Below are positions 25,886 through 37,200 of a stretch of 64,000 nt of DNA, piece after piece. Each line of letters opens with the position of its first letter. Within the stretch, counting starts at the first letter, position 1. The notes under the pieces were generated by a model. The model was not told the DNA's origin. It worked only from the letters and a program-made list of their open reading frames with translations, and ran no database searches. The translations under genes were made by a program, and so were the position numbers. Origin of the DNA: Polytrichum commune (taxonomy: Eukaryota > Streptophyta > Polytrichopsida > Polytrichales > Polytrichaceae); contig OX485807.1 in the NCBI GenBank assembly GCA_950295325.1, positions 16,085,001-16,149,000 of the forward strand, written 5' to 3'.

Positions 25886-26135
25886 TGTAGAAGATAGAGC
25901 ATTAGATTGCTCATAGTCAGTAAAATTATAATAGAAGAGGCATGAGAAATTATGATGCTAAAATAAGGCCACAACGGTAGTCCAAAGAGGGATAAGAGTT
26001 ATCCATATTGTTTGTATGAACCAAAGAAAAGAAAAGAAAAACAATAAAGGGCAAAAGCAAGGAGAGCATGAGATTGTCTCACTACAAGCATTATTTACAT
26101 GGCTTTGTGTATGTGTATATGCTTGTGCAATCTCA
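25886..26135 (+). repeat. 5' LTR of the copia retrotransposon (decayed)
   Basis: It starts TGTAGAAGATAGAGCATTA and ends TGCAATCTCA, the TG..CA form of LTRs. It aligns along its full length with 48618-48870; shared phrases include agtcc.aaga.ggata.aagttatc and catattgtttgtatgaacc. By eye roughly three-quarters of positions match, so the insertion is old. I see no matching 5-bp TSD and no clear primer-binding site just after it, so the exact edges are tentative. Confidence 0.72.
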
Positions 26136-26897
26136 TCTCAATAGTTTATGGGCCCACGTATGCAAATGAAGTGCCTAGATTTTTTACTGCTGTGAGATTG
26201 CACAGTGGATCTTGATGGATTGGTGCTTTGGAGTTTCGGATCGTTGGAGGTGTCCGAAGGCGCATGTGATTTTAGTGTCTTAAGTGTTGAGAGGGTTTGG
26301 AGGTATTTAGACTTCAAAAATATTTGACTTGAGTATTTTGAGCATTTAAGGGTTTATTTGAGAGCTTCGAAGGTGTTTTGACTCTTAAAACATATGATTT
26401 GAGTGTTGAGAAGTTTATTTGAAAGATTTGGAAGTGTATAAACTTCAAAAGTATATGACTTTATTGTTTTGAGTGGTTTAAGGCTTATTTGTGAGACTAA
26501 GTATTATAAGGTACATTTAAGGTGAAGAAAATCTTGTTTGAGTGATTTGACTTTTTAAAGATTTTTCTTGAGGTGTAGAATATTGGACTTGAGGTATTTG
26601 AGGGTGTAAGGTACATTTGAGGTGAAGAAAATCTTATTTGTGTGATTTAAGATTTTTTTGTGGTGTAGAAATTCTAACCTTGAGGTATTTGAAAGTGTGA
26701 GACGCGTTTTAGACACCAAGTGGCCCATTTGAGAGCATATGGGCATGATTTCACTACATTAAGATGCATATGCATATATTGAGTGTAAAAGGTTATCTCT
26801 TAGTTTGGATTGGATTGATTGTAGGCCAATAAATGTCAGTTTCAGTGTTTTAAAAATATATCCAAACATACGATGACATCATTTGAGAGCGAGGCCG
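26136..26897. repeat. Degenerate tandem repeats between copia LTR and pogo insertion
   Basis: At 26265-26500 a unit of about 65-80 bp recurs (cttcaaaa.tat.tgact..., ttgag..., ggtttatttgagag...). At 26510-26700 a unit of about 100 bp recurs (aggtacattt.aggtgaagaaaatctt.ttt, then gaggtatttga). No coding capacity. Presumably copia 5' leader sequence. Confidence 0.45.
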
Positions 26898-29800
26898 CTA
26901 AGGTCGACGCACCTAAAACCAACAACTTAAGAGATTTTAGTACCCGTATTTGAGGTGTAATACTGGAGGGTGATTTTTCCTCCGAAGAGAAATAGAAATG
27001 GTGGGGTTTGAAAAAAAATTCAATATTTTTTCCCCAATATGTAAATTACTATGAATTTTGAAACTCAATTTCTTACTGAAACTAATAAACAACATGTAGG
27101 TTTGCACAAAACCGTGTCTGAAAACACTTACTCCCGACAATAAACTTTTCAAAAATTGTTCACAGATTGTATTAAAAAACAATAACTTCATTTCCATAGA
27201 AGGGTTGGGTATGGACTAAAAGCCGACCAGTTGGTGCTTTGTAATTGTGGAACAAGTCTTTGGACTACCATTCTCTACCTACCCCATGTCCGTGCGGTCC
27301 CCACTCCTTATACGCACGTTCATCCACCTAAAAACCCTAGTGGAAATTTGAGTTTCGCGCGAAACTGTGTCGCAACGGTCACCCTGAACGTGGGGATGTC
27401 GTCAGGCGTTTGTGGTGGAAGCTCGTCGCGTTGGTGGAGGAGGTCGTTGCGGCGTTGGGAGCTCGTAGCTCGGCAGAGGGGCAATTCGAGCATTCAATTG
27501 TTCCGCGTCTTCTGATTGAGGCGCCCGCTCTGATTGAGGCTCCATGATGGCTGTTCCTTGTGCTTGTAGAAAGTTGTAATAGTTGAGGGGGTGGGCTTCG
27601 GCATCTGGCCATTGTTGCATACGTCGATTTGAAGGTTGTTCTTGTGTTGAGTGCGATGTAGATGATACATGGGTGACAAATCTTCGAACTGTGGGAGCAG
27701 TAGAAATCAAGGACGGTGGTCGAAAAATCTACGATTGCAAGGTCCAGGGGCCGTACTCACCTTCGCTTCCTTCGTAGAGTGGCTCCGCCAATTCCCTGCG
27801 AAGTACCCTCCTCGGGCTTTGTTGCCCCTGTGCCCTCTCTGTTGCCCTCGCGAGCTCATCAATTGATCTTTGCGCTCTCTCGGCCTCCTTCCGAGCTTGT
27901 GTTTCTGCTGCAGCATCCGCGTGTTCCGCTTGCAGGCGCTGTGCATGCTTCCGTTCAATAGCTCGGGTAGCCTTCGCGTGAGCAGCCTCCACCGCTCGAG
28001 ATTCACGGAGCGCCCGTGCTTCTTCTCGTTCGGCCAACTTCTGCGCTCGTGCCTCCGCAGCCTCTGCAGCGCGGGCTTCTTTTGCCCTACGCTCTTCCTC
28101 GCGCTCAATCGCCTTCCTTTTTCTTCTCTTCCTTTTCCAGCCGAGCTTGTTCTTTTTGTCTTGATGATTCTGCCCTGGCCTCCTTCAACTGCGCTGCTGC
28201 ATTAATGTACTGGTCAGAGGTGAGCATTATTGATTTGCTGAAGTCCATAATTGGATCCTTTGACCGCCGACTTACTCTTGTTGCTTCGGTTGGCAAGGTA
28301 AGGAATTGGGTGATCGAACCCAAGGCAGCGGCCTCTGCTTCCAAGCCCACGACCTCCGATGAAGCTTCTAGGAGGGAGGGGTCTGCATCGACGAAGAAAT
28401 GCTCAACGTTGGAGTTTGGGACCGCTGCAAATTCGGCTTCAATCTCCGCTCTGTCTATGGCAGGTATGGTTCTCTCTTCCTCTCCTTCGTCTCCTCGCTG
28501 TGATCTCCCGTCATCACCGGCAATGGCACTAGAGTTCTTCGCATGTCCATCATGAGGACCATCAGTTCGAACATCTTCGCCATGACCCTCTCTGTGCCTC
28601 GGTTGGTTATTGTCTTCTCCCCCTCGACTGTCTTCGTGAGGGTCTTTGAAGGCCTGTGATGGAAGAAAGTGCTCATTTAAGGCGTTGAAATCTAAAGGGA
28701 AAATTCCTGTAGCACTAAAACCCTTTTTTATATTGCTAGGAGATAATGCTTTCCTGAGAACAAACGAAACCCATTGCGCCAATGTATCTTTAGAAGTTGC
28801 TTCATTGAGGTGTCTGCTACTCCAGAAGTCTCTGTATTCTCGAAAATGTTGCTTGAATGGTTTGAAAACTGCCACATCTAATGGCTGAAGCGCATGCGAG
28901 GTATGTGCAGGAATAGTTAACAAGTCCAAGCCGGCTGCACTTGCTTCTTTTACCACGTCCAAGGTAACATGACTGTTATGTCCATCAAGGATCAACAAGT
29001 GGCGATTCTCGGGAGAGATATTGCCACGGCCCCTCACACTTGCGATAAAATGTGACATCCACGTTGAGAAGAGGTACGAATTCATCCACGCTCTCTGCTG
29101 CATTGCCATTGTAGCTCCGGCCTCACACTTCTCTATATAGTTTTGACGAAAACGCTTGCCACGAAATATGTAGAAAGATGGGATAGAGGATCCGGCGGCA
29201 TTGATGCAGACTAGAACGGATAACCATTCTCTCTGATTTGGTACAATACTATGAACTCGACGCGCCCCTCTTCTAGCAATGACTACAGCTCCACCATTTC
29301 TCCCCGCATGTGCCCCTGATTCGTCACAATTCCATATCCTATCAACTGGGTAATTGTGTAAATTGTACAAATGTTGTAGGTTCTCGTGGAAATTTCTCAC
29401 ATTCTCTTCGCAAAGTCCTTTGGCGCGTGCTGATTCGAGTGCATGTGAAACTCGCAGAGTCAATTCGGGGTGCCTCCTCTTCCACCAGCGCATCCAGCCA
29501 TTGCCAGGGATTCCATTACGGAAGGGTGTCCACCTTGACTTTGTTATCTCATAGACCTTCATGCGAAGAGTTGTCGGTGTGAGGCCAAATCCTTTGTCAC
29601 ACATGTCTATCAAGTATTTCACCAGCTCCTCCTCTTCAGATGGGCTCAATACACTCAGAGGACCTTTTTTGCGAGTTGTCCGAATGCCATAGCACCACTC
29701 GCGGAAGGTGGAATAAGGTATGTTGTACGAATCCGCTGCTTTCTTCATGCTCATTCCGGTGTCAACAGTTGTTAAAGCGGCATTGAGTTCCTCATCGGTC

Positions 29801-31315
29801 CACACTCCTGTCTTGCGATGTGCCCGGGCTGTAGCATGTTGTCGAATGTGCCCTGCAGATTATATCGCAGTAGCATTTTAAAAAAAAAATCATAACATGC
29901 AGGCCAAGCATGGAAGAGGAGGAGTCAGATGTAGGGGAATTACCAGAACTTCGTTTGACGACAACATCCTCAGAGGAGTTGGAATTGTGTTGCGATTGTT
30001 GCCTGCTGCGGCTACTTTGCCTCGGCATGCGACCACGAAGACCGTGTTGAGCGGCTGCACCTAGATTGGTGTACAGTCGTACAGTTCTTCTGCTCCCTTG
30101 CCGAGCGTTGGACTGGTTGCTGCCTCGGAAGGGAAGATGATTGCCTCTGCTCGGCGGCGGATCGAAGCATGTAGAGCCTCCACTGCCGACTGCGGGATAT
30201 GGTATCCTGGTGCTCCGTTGAGAGGACACTTTGCCTTGTAGGCGATGCTCTTTCAGAGCCTCAAGGTTGGTGTAGTCCACAACCTCAGTCCGAAGTTGGG
30301 AATCATCATCGCCACTGCAGTCTTCAGACTCCGAATGGTCAGAAGATCCGTGATAGTTGAGTTCAGGGCCGAAATAAACGTCGTCATCGTGGAGTGGGAA
30401 AATCTCATGTTCTTGCCTATCCTGATGACGGCGGTGGCTGATCATCTTTGCATCCATGAATGAAGCTAGAGACGAGCTCTTTGTGGAAATCTGAAGATGC
30501 AGCTCAGATCAGCAATTTTGAGCTCCGGCCTCTCGATAGACCTCTGCAACCTCCTTACCTAAATGTATGATGCACAATACAAGCGACATCAGAACATATT
30601 GACTGTTGCTAGTGCACAGAGGAGTGAAGGGTGCATGAGATTGCATCACCGTGCAGTTGGTGAACAATATACAATTTCTTGTGATCAATGCATTGCAGTA
30701 ATTCCACACGACTACAATCAGTTGTAGTGAGCTCGTTCGAAACAGTGTAGTATGAGACTGAAAGCACAGACTAAGGGAGGAGTTCCCGTCTCTACAACTT
30801 ACCTTGCAGCTAGGCTAGCGTATGAACCCCAGATGAGAATGCTAAACTCGCAATGTACTCCTGTAAATTGAGAACTGGACACTGTTTTGGATTCAACCGT
30901 ATTGGGGTTTTATAATCAACTTCTACACAGCTGCAACATAAGAGTATGTTCTGGAAGGGACTAGAAGCCGCTCGGCAGAGAATTCTGTGATTGGTAATGC
31001 ATGTGATTGGAAATCAATTCGGCGTCCACCAATTCCAGCGTTTCTATGCGTGAAAACCCACATCGTTGCCACTTCAGTTGCAGCTACCACACGTACCCCT
31101 CTAAAATTATGAGTGAACCTAATTATCAACCAAGCCGCCACCTTTTCTCGTTAACGCAAAAAAAACTAGGTTGTTAATACTGAACACTAATTCCGAATCA
31201 CCGAAATTCAGCTGACATCTTCCATTCTGGGATCATGTCATGCCTCTAGCAGATACCCTGCCAGTCTATAGTATGGTTATGGGGACCCTGTCGGGTATGG
31301 GTGCGTCGACCTTAG
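26898..31315 (-). mobile_element. Candidate boundaries of the pogo-like element
   Basis: A 16-bp sequence CTAAGGTCGACGCACC at 26898-26913 is exactly inverted at 31300-31315, bracketing the pogo-like transposase gene. The right copy abuts the start of the copia gag homology. No TA or other TSD is visible outside it, so the TIR assignment is tentative. The interior is noticeably richer in G+C than its surroundings. Confidence 0.4.
27402..30457 (-). CDS. Pogo-like (Tigger/CENP-B type) DDE transposase, one frameshift
   Basis: Cut-and-paste transposase of the pogo group. Exon 1 is 30457-29944 (acidic, low-complexity N-terminal region). Exon 2 is 29852-27761 and exon 3 is 27688-27402; junction phases agree. 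A pipsqueak/CENP-B helix-turn-helix opens exon 2 (VWTDEELNAAL..KKAADSYNIPYSTFREW), followed by a second CENP-B-like HTH (GWMRWWKRRHPEL). The DDE catalytic triad is visible: D of CDESGAH near 29,320, D of LILDGHNSHV near 28,985, and D of LQPLDVAVFK near 28,877, giving DD35D. After this come acidic linkers and a long Ala/Glu/Arg coiled coil. The coiled coil is reached only through a one-base frameshift at about 28,110-28,130 in an A/G-rich run. Exon 3 is Pro/Gln-rich. Otherwise open, so it is a recent copy, perhaps one base away from intact. Confidence 0.85.
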
Positions 31316-32722
31316 AACCATTAATAGGTTCAATGGAAGAAACCTCAACCTCTAGACGTTCAAAATAAAAATGTTGTTGGCATTTATAGATCTTTGGGAC
31401 ATTGTAGACGGATCCAATGAACCTCTACATTCCAATGCGGATTCCAATTTCAAAAAAGAATACCAAAGGCACATTAAGAAGGCCATGTCCATCATCGGCC
31501 TGAACTTGACAGACAACCAACTTACGCACATCAAAAGTTGCAAAGGACCAACGGAAGCATAAAATATCTTTTGCAACATTCATGAGATGAAGAGTTTGTC
31601 CAACATCATTTTTGTTCACTACAGGTTCTTCACATGTAAGATCCAAGAGAGCAATGAATTATTAGACCACGTCGACAAGATCAAGACACTCGCGGATCAA
31701 CTTGTTTGTTTGGAGGTACCCATGAGAGACGAAGATATCGTCGTGACTCTCCACGAAAGGTTGTTGGCATCATACGATTACTTGATCACTGCTTTGAAGA
31801 CGATGCCAATGAAGGAACTTCCGATAGACTACGTAACATCGCATTTGATGCCCAAGATGTCAAAGGGCAAGAAAAATGAGCCCCAAGGTAAAGATGCCGC
31901 CATGGTGTTGTAACAAAACAAAGGGGGCAACTCATTTCTACACCAAGACGCAAGGTCTTGTTCGCATTGCAGCAACCGTACCACATTGTGCATTTCTACT
32001 ACAAAAAAAAACACAATGAGCGTGAAAATGCAAAAAATACAAAGGACGATGAGAATTGCATGTTTGTAATGCGTAATGGGACATATTCCAAGAGTGTGTA
32101 CGAATGTATTATGAATTACAAAGCCACCAAGCACATGATTTTGCATAGGGCAACATTCGGCATGTGTGAAGTAATCACTCTACGCAATGTGTTTCTGGAT
32201 GATAATAGTGTTATTCAAGCCATCAAAATGGGATCTATCATTATGGAAGCAATTGTGAGAAATATAATCAACCAAATTTGTATGAAAGATGCGTCCACAT
32301 AACCAAGTTGGAAGTCAATTTGCTCTCGGTGAGCAAACTTGTATTGAATGTTTGAAGGCATAATACCTTAAAAAATGCTTTGTAAAAGCTTGTGATGGCA
32401 CAACTACTACAATCGTGTCATACGAAGGTAACTTATATGGAATAAATTTTTGGAAAGGGTAAAGTACAGATGTGGCAAATTAGTTGCAATTTCCAACAGA
32501 AGATGGTATGCTCGGGTTATGGCACCGCCGCCTTGGCTATTTGAACATGAAGGGTGTTCATACGGTCCAAAACATGATGAGCAATATGAACATTGCCAAA
32601 AAAAAAATTATCCCACATCCTCGTTATTTTGTGAAACATGCATTGAAAACAAACAATGCAAGGTTGCATTTCATAACAAGAGAAATAAACGTGCAACAAA
32701 ACCTTTAGAGATTGTGTATTTT
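31305..32722 (+). pseudogene. Copia gag, protease and pre-integrase region, decayed
   Basis: Gag starts near 31,311: NRFNGRNLNL, a stop, then TFKIKMLLAFIDLWDIVDG, a typical copia gag opening with Trp changed to a stop. It continues with QESNELLDHVDKIKTLADQL and a degenerate zinc knuckle (31,950-32,010). The protease signature that should read DSGA-T-HM is NYKATKHM near 32,110-32,140, so the catalytic Asp is lost. A GAG-pre-integrase block (LWHRRLGYLNMKGVHT) lies near 32,517, then CETCIENKQCKVAF and ATKPLEIVYFDTC. There the frame is cut by the 13.4-kb insertion. Several stops and frameshifts. Confidence 0.85.
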
Positions 32723-32731
32723 GACACGTGT
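32723..32731 (+). repeat. Left copy of candidate 9-bp target-site duplication
   Basis: GACACGTGT here and AACACGTCT at 46157-46165 match at 7 of 9 positions. They lie exactly where the copia integrase reading frame breaks (…FDT-C) and resumes (T-S-GPIRI…). Nine bp is the usual TSD size of Mutator-like elements. Confidence 0.6.
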
Positions 32732-33120
32732 GAGGCCAAACCACCCACACTTAAGCGTCCTAGTCCGGGTGAGGGCATGGGGATCACATTCATACTAGCC
32801 TAGCTAAATCATTTCAATGCCATTAACTTCCATTGCATCTCACATCATTGGGGAATACCCCAATTTATTCCACAACAAGATTACAAGTGTTAAGAAACAC
32901 TCTTCTCTAGTATGGCACTATTGGCGCACTACCTTACAATTCCACACAACACAACCACAAGTCCACCCCCTAATGCCACCTTCTAATGCCGGTGTTCACC
33001 TAACTTGCTAATGAGCTAACTACCTAAATAAATATTATGTCATATTCTAATTACTAAACATAACATAAGCTAAGGGGACACTAGTAACTCCCTCCCCTTT
33101 CTCCACTTCGATCTCACCCT

Positions 33121-33323
33121 TAGGCAGCTAAATCCACATCAGTTGTTGGGACGAACAGCCAAGCTTAGGCAGCCAAATTCACTTCAGTTGCTGGGCCGAA
33201 CCAGCCAAGCTTAGGCAACCAAATCCACAACAGTTGCTGGGACGAACAACCCAGCTTAGGCAGCCAAATCCACTTCAGTTGCTGGGCCGAACCAGCCAAG
33301 CTTAGGCAGCTAAACCCACATCC
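33121..33323 (+). repeat. 45/46-bp minisatellite near the left end of the inner element
   Basis: Four full units and a partial fifth start at 33121, 33166, 33212, 33257 and 33303. Each begins TAGGCAGC.AAATCCAC and contains TTGCTGGG.CGAAC. Unit length alternates 45, 46, 45, 46, so the higher-order unit is 91 bp. Non-coding. Confidence 0.85.
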
Positions 33324-33448
33324 TAACTAACTATCTACCTAATTCTATCAAGCCCCTTCCTAATTAACCTAACCAAGCCCACTAATTTCACTAAGGCCTA
33401 CCTAATTCCCACATATTTTTTTAGCTCTAAAAGCTCAAATTCTTAGAG

Positions 33449-33530
33449 AGAAGGGAGAGAGAGAGAGGAGAGGAGAGAAGAGGAAGAAGAAGAAAGAAGA
33501 GAGGAGAGGAGGAGGAGGAGGAAAGGGCAC
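33449..33530 (+). repeat. GA-rich low-complexity tract
   Basis: Almost pure purine sequence (gagagagaggag, gaagaagaaag, gaggaggagg) just outside the left heptamer array. The opposite-strand ORF over it (FFFFLFSPLLSL...) is an artefact of composition. Confidence 0.8.
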
Positions 33531-33556
33531 CCAAGACCAGAGCGACGTTATTTTGC

Positions 33557-33591
33557 GAGCAGTGAGCAGTAAGCGGTGAGCGGTGAGCGAT
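33557..33591 (+). repeat. Left heptamer array of the inner element
   Basis: Five units in register: GAGCAGT, GAGCAGT, AAGCGGT, GAGCGGT, GAGCGAT, followed by AAG. The inverted counterpart at 45783-45803 has GAGCAGT, GAGCAGT, GAGCGAT, AA on the minus strand. Flanks also match: 'ttattttgc' here and 'gctattctgt' on the other side. Confidence 0.75.
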
Positions 33592-34250
33592 AAGTTTTTC
33601 TTTTTTAAGTTAAAATAATAGTTTAATGTGCAGGGTATATTAAAAAAATCATTGTTTTGCAAATATATTTCCAATTATAGTAAAATTTGGGACCTATGCC
33701 CGTGGAAAATACCTCCACAGTGATCGTTGCAAAGTTGTTTTTAGGATGTTTTTAGGGTTTAGGGAGTCGAAATCAATATTGACAAACATTGTGGAGTATT
33801 TCTATGCAGTAAAATTAAATTACATTGGCATCTTTTGAGATCCGTGAGATTGAAGATGAATTCAAGAAAAGTGGAGATATCAGACACCTAAGGTTTCTAG
33901 ACTATTAGAAGAAAAAAATTAAATGAAGCTTCGAGGTCAACAAAAACGTTGATACATCAAATACCTCGAAGTGGCCCTTTTAATCTCACTAGTTCATGAT
34001 TAAAACAGAGGCTGCATACATACGTTTCTCTGATAAGACAATGAACTCAACATCTCTACACAAGATTTTGTGTAATGAAGGAAACAGTAATTGATGAGTA
34101 TTAAAACTAAACCATTCAAATTCAATACTGTAGCGCCTTTAAAGAGTGACGGTATAAAAATACTGCACTTGGTAGTGGCCCTTTCCGTCTCACTACCTCA
34201 ATTTCATTGATGTGATTGAAATGAAATTACAAGAGTACTTCATGCAAAGC

Positions 34251-37200
34251 CTAAGAGGTTGTCTGGGTCAACAATCCACTCTGAAGGATTTGCTTGACCT
34301 CATTAGAGCTAAAACTAGCAACATGAATAAAAATATCAGAATCATGATCAAGTCCACAAATTATCGTAAACACATAGTATAGGTGCTTATAATTGGCCCA
34401 CTGACCGCGCTTTCCAAGTGCCTTGGTTGTCATTTCCTTGAAATTGTGAGAAGTGCACGCCGGAAGCTGAGAAATAGTCAAGTGGTACTGGTGGATATTG
34501 GGAGGAGAACCATAATCCAAGGTAACAATACAGCCAAGAGTTGGGGCAGGCACCATGTTAATGTTGTGAATGCAAGCTTTTAACGTGAGAGCAGAGGCGC
34601 AGTTGTTGGCGTGACGTGTGGAAGGGGCCTTACTCATGCGACGGATATTCTTCCCAAACCTGCGCTTGGGGAACTCATCCGGAGATGCCGGAGTAACATA
34701 TGAAGTCAAATCCACGTGGGAGAGGTTGTCTTGGAACAATCGTCTTGGAGAGATTTCTTGTCGTTGAGGAAGGCGAAATCCAACAGTCTCCAATTGGAGG
34801 ATCTCCTTGCGGGTAAGGTTTCTCCCCATCTTGACAGGCCAAGTCTCAGGGACTTCAGGCCTTGATATAACCCACTTCCTGCGAGTTCCTTTAACACACC
34901 TTTCAATATCATCGTTACAAAAGAAGAATTGCAAGAGTTCTTGCTTATTCTTTCGGTAATTGGTCATCATCCCAGTGTACGTTGGCGCAGCGGTACTCTT
35001 CCCGTCTTGAACAATACGGGCCTGTGATAGCAAATTTTAGTTTACCTTTTTTGCAAATCAGATTTCAGTGTAAAAAGGGTTAAACTCTGTATCGGAATCC
35101 TAAAATACTGTCAATGTAAATAGGCTATAGTCTCCAGATTCCGAAAAGTACAACTTTCAAGGCTATAGTTTGATATGAAAGGATGGAAGGCGGGGAGGAC
35201 TCCTCATAAAGTATAAAGGGAGGAGGAAGAAAGATAGAAGTTAGTTATCTCTGGGAGAGAGATTGAACTCCATAGTCATTCAGAACTTTTGTGCGAGTAA
35301 AAGTCTGTAATTGAATGCACTTCTGATGTGCATGGCAATTGTCTTTCTGATGTTATTGTTTATCAATACTAATTTAATACCTTTCCAGGAGTGAGTCCTG
35401 AATTGTGAGAGTTGAAGGATTTACCTTGTCCCTTTTTGTTGTGTCTATTGGATATTATTTGCAAGTTCGGGCAATAGTCTTGATATTGGGATGGAAGACT
35501 AATTCTAACTGAGTGTCATGACTATAGTCTGAGATTGTGTGTCAGTACACTTTGATGGGATTGCAAAGTGAAGGGATTACTGATGTAGAAAATGCGTTTA
35601 CTGTGCTACAGTAACTATAGTCTATGGCCATGGGCATTATGTGTAATTGATTGTACGAACCATTGAAATAATATGATGAGGTGAATCAATTACAGGATCA
35701 GGCTATATTCCTAGTTTATCATTATACAATGATTTGGAAGAATTAAACACGGCCATGCAATTGTCTACATGTAATTAGTGATATTACTTTTAATGATATG
35801 TCAAGACTATGGCTTGGGTAATTAACCTCTCATAGAAAGAGATGATGAGATTTCGTATTTGATTACTTTGAGTGAAGTCTATAGTCTTTGTGATTGATAA
35901 GTGAATTTTCCTGAGAGATAGGAGAAATCATGAGTAAGGCAAGGCTATAATCTTTGTAATGAAGAGGAACTTTGAGAGAGGATTGCCAACATGTAACTGA
36001 GTGTAATCCTGGGATTCCAATTATGCTGAAGTAAGTGTGTGAGATCAGCAAAGGAATTGATGACAAGATCTAATATGAGAATTGAGTGAATTCAATGAAT
36101 TTACTTAAGCACCAATGATGGTGTTTGTGCTCTTAATTATAAGTGAACTCAATATATTGAGAAGGCAATAGTTATGCTGGGAGAGGAAAGGGCCTAGTGA
36201 AAAGACTATAGCCTTGAACAGTTGCTCTTGAGGGAGGCCGAAAAGACAACACAGTCACTGGCTGAACGTTTTCCATTCCAGAGGATGGTAACTCTAACCT
36301 TTTTGGAACCATAACTTGGTAATAATCGAATTTATGTAATTCCAGTCTATGGCCTTGTTGTAATTGTGATTCCTAATGAACTAAGAATCCATTAAAGACT
36401 ATAACCAGATGTGAATTATGCTAATGTGGAACTAAAGACTATAGCAAAAATCAAAGTGCCCTTGGCTTTGATAAATAAGACTCAATGATGTTACTCTTAC
36501 AAAGACTATAGTCGATGGCTGTGCCTATGCTTGTGCACCGCACTTGGTCCTAATAAAAAGAATCCATTGCCAGACAATTGCCAGGGAATTTAAAGTGAGG
36601 TGAGAGACTGTCACTTTTGCATGTACTGGAATGGAATGCATGATCTTTTAGATGTTTTTATCCCTTGCCCGTAAATTAATTGTCATACCAAAGTTGAAAT
36701 GAAGTGTTGTACCCTTGTGATTTTCCTAACAAAACCTTGTCTAAGACACCTAGATGATATAAGAATCACCTTTTAAGTCTTCCCTGATTTGTTCCCTGGG
36801 TTTGTTTCTAATCCAAAAAGCTAACTACAGGGCCACACACTTCTTCTTTGTCATCGTTTGTATAGCAAAGCAAGCCTTTGCAGACGTCTTAGGAAGACGT
36901 GCGATGTGCCACTTACTTTCGTCACAAGCTGATTCTTGAACTGCTGTAACATGCTGCAAAGGAGCAAGTGGGGTGACATCACTTACTCGAGTCTTGCCGT
37001 TCGATTGCTGCGGCGCAATTGGAGTTGCAAACGTTTCAGGAGATTCTGAATCAACGGTTGGTGAGGCCGTTTGAGAGTTTTTGATGGAAGACCGCGTTTG
37101 CACTCGGGGACGAGAGATGGAGATCTTGTCAGGTCGGTGAGAGTCAAGTTCCGAACCTAGAGGAAGGTCAGCCTTCCGTTTCAACGATAGGAAGACTTCT

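Noticed and set aside
27583-28555. Plus-strand ORFs of 100-180 residues across the pogo gene
   Set aside because: Antisense shadows of the GC-rich coiled-coil and linker codons; no domain and no conserved motif.
33557-33591. Telomere-type 7-bp repeats
   Set aside because: The period is 7 bp, but the unit GAGCAGT/GAGCGAT is unlike TTTAGGG, and the arrays are short, inverted pairs at transposon ends.
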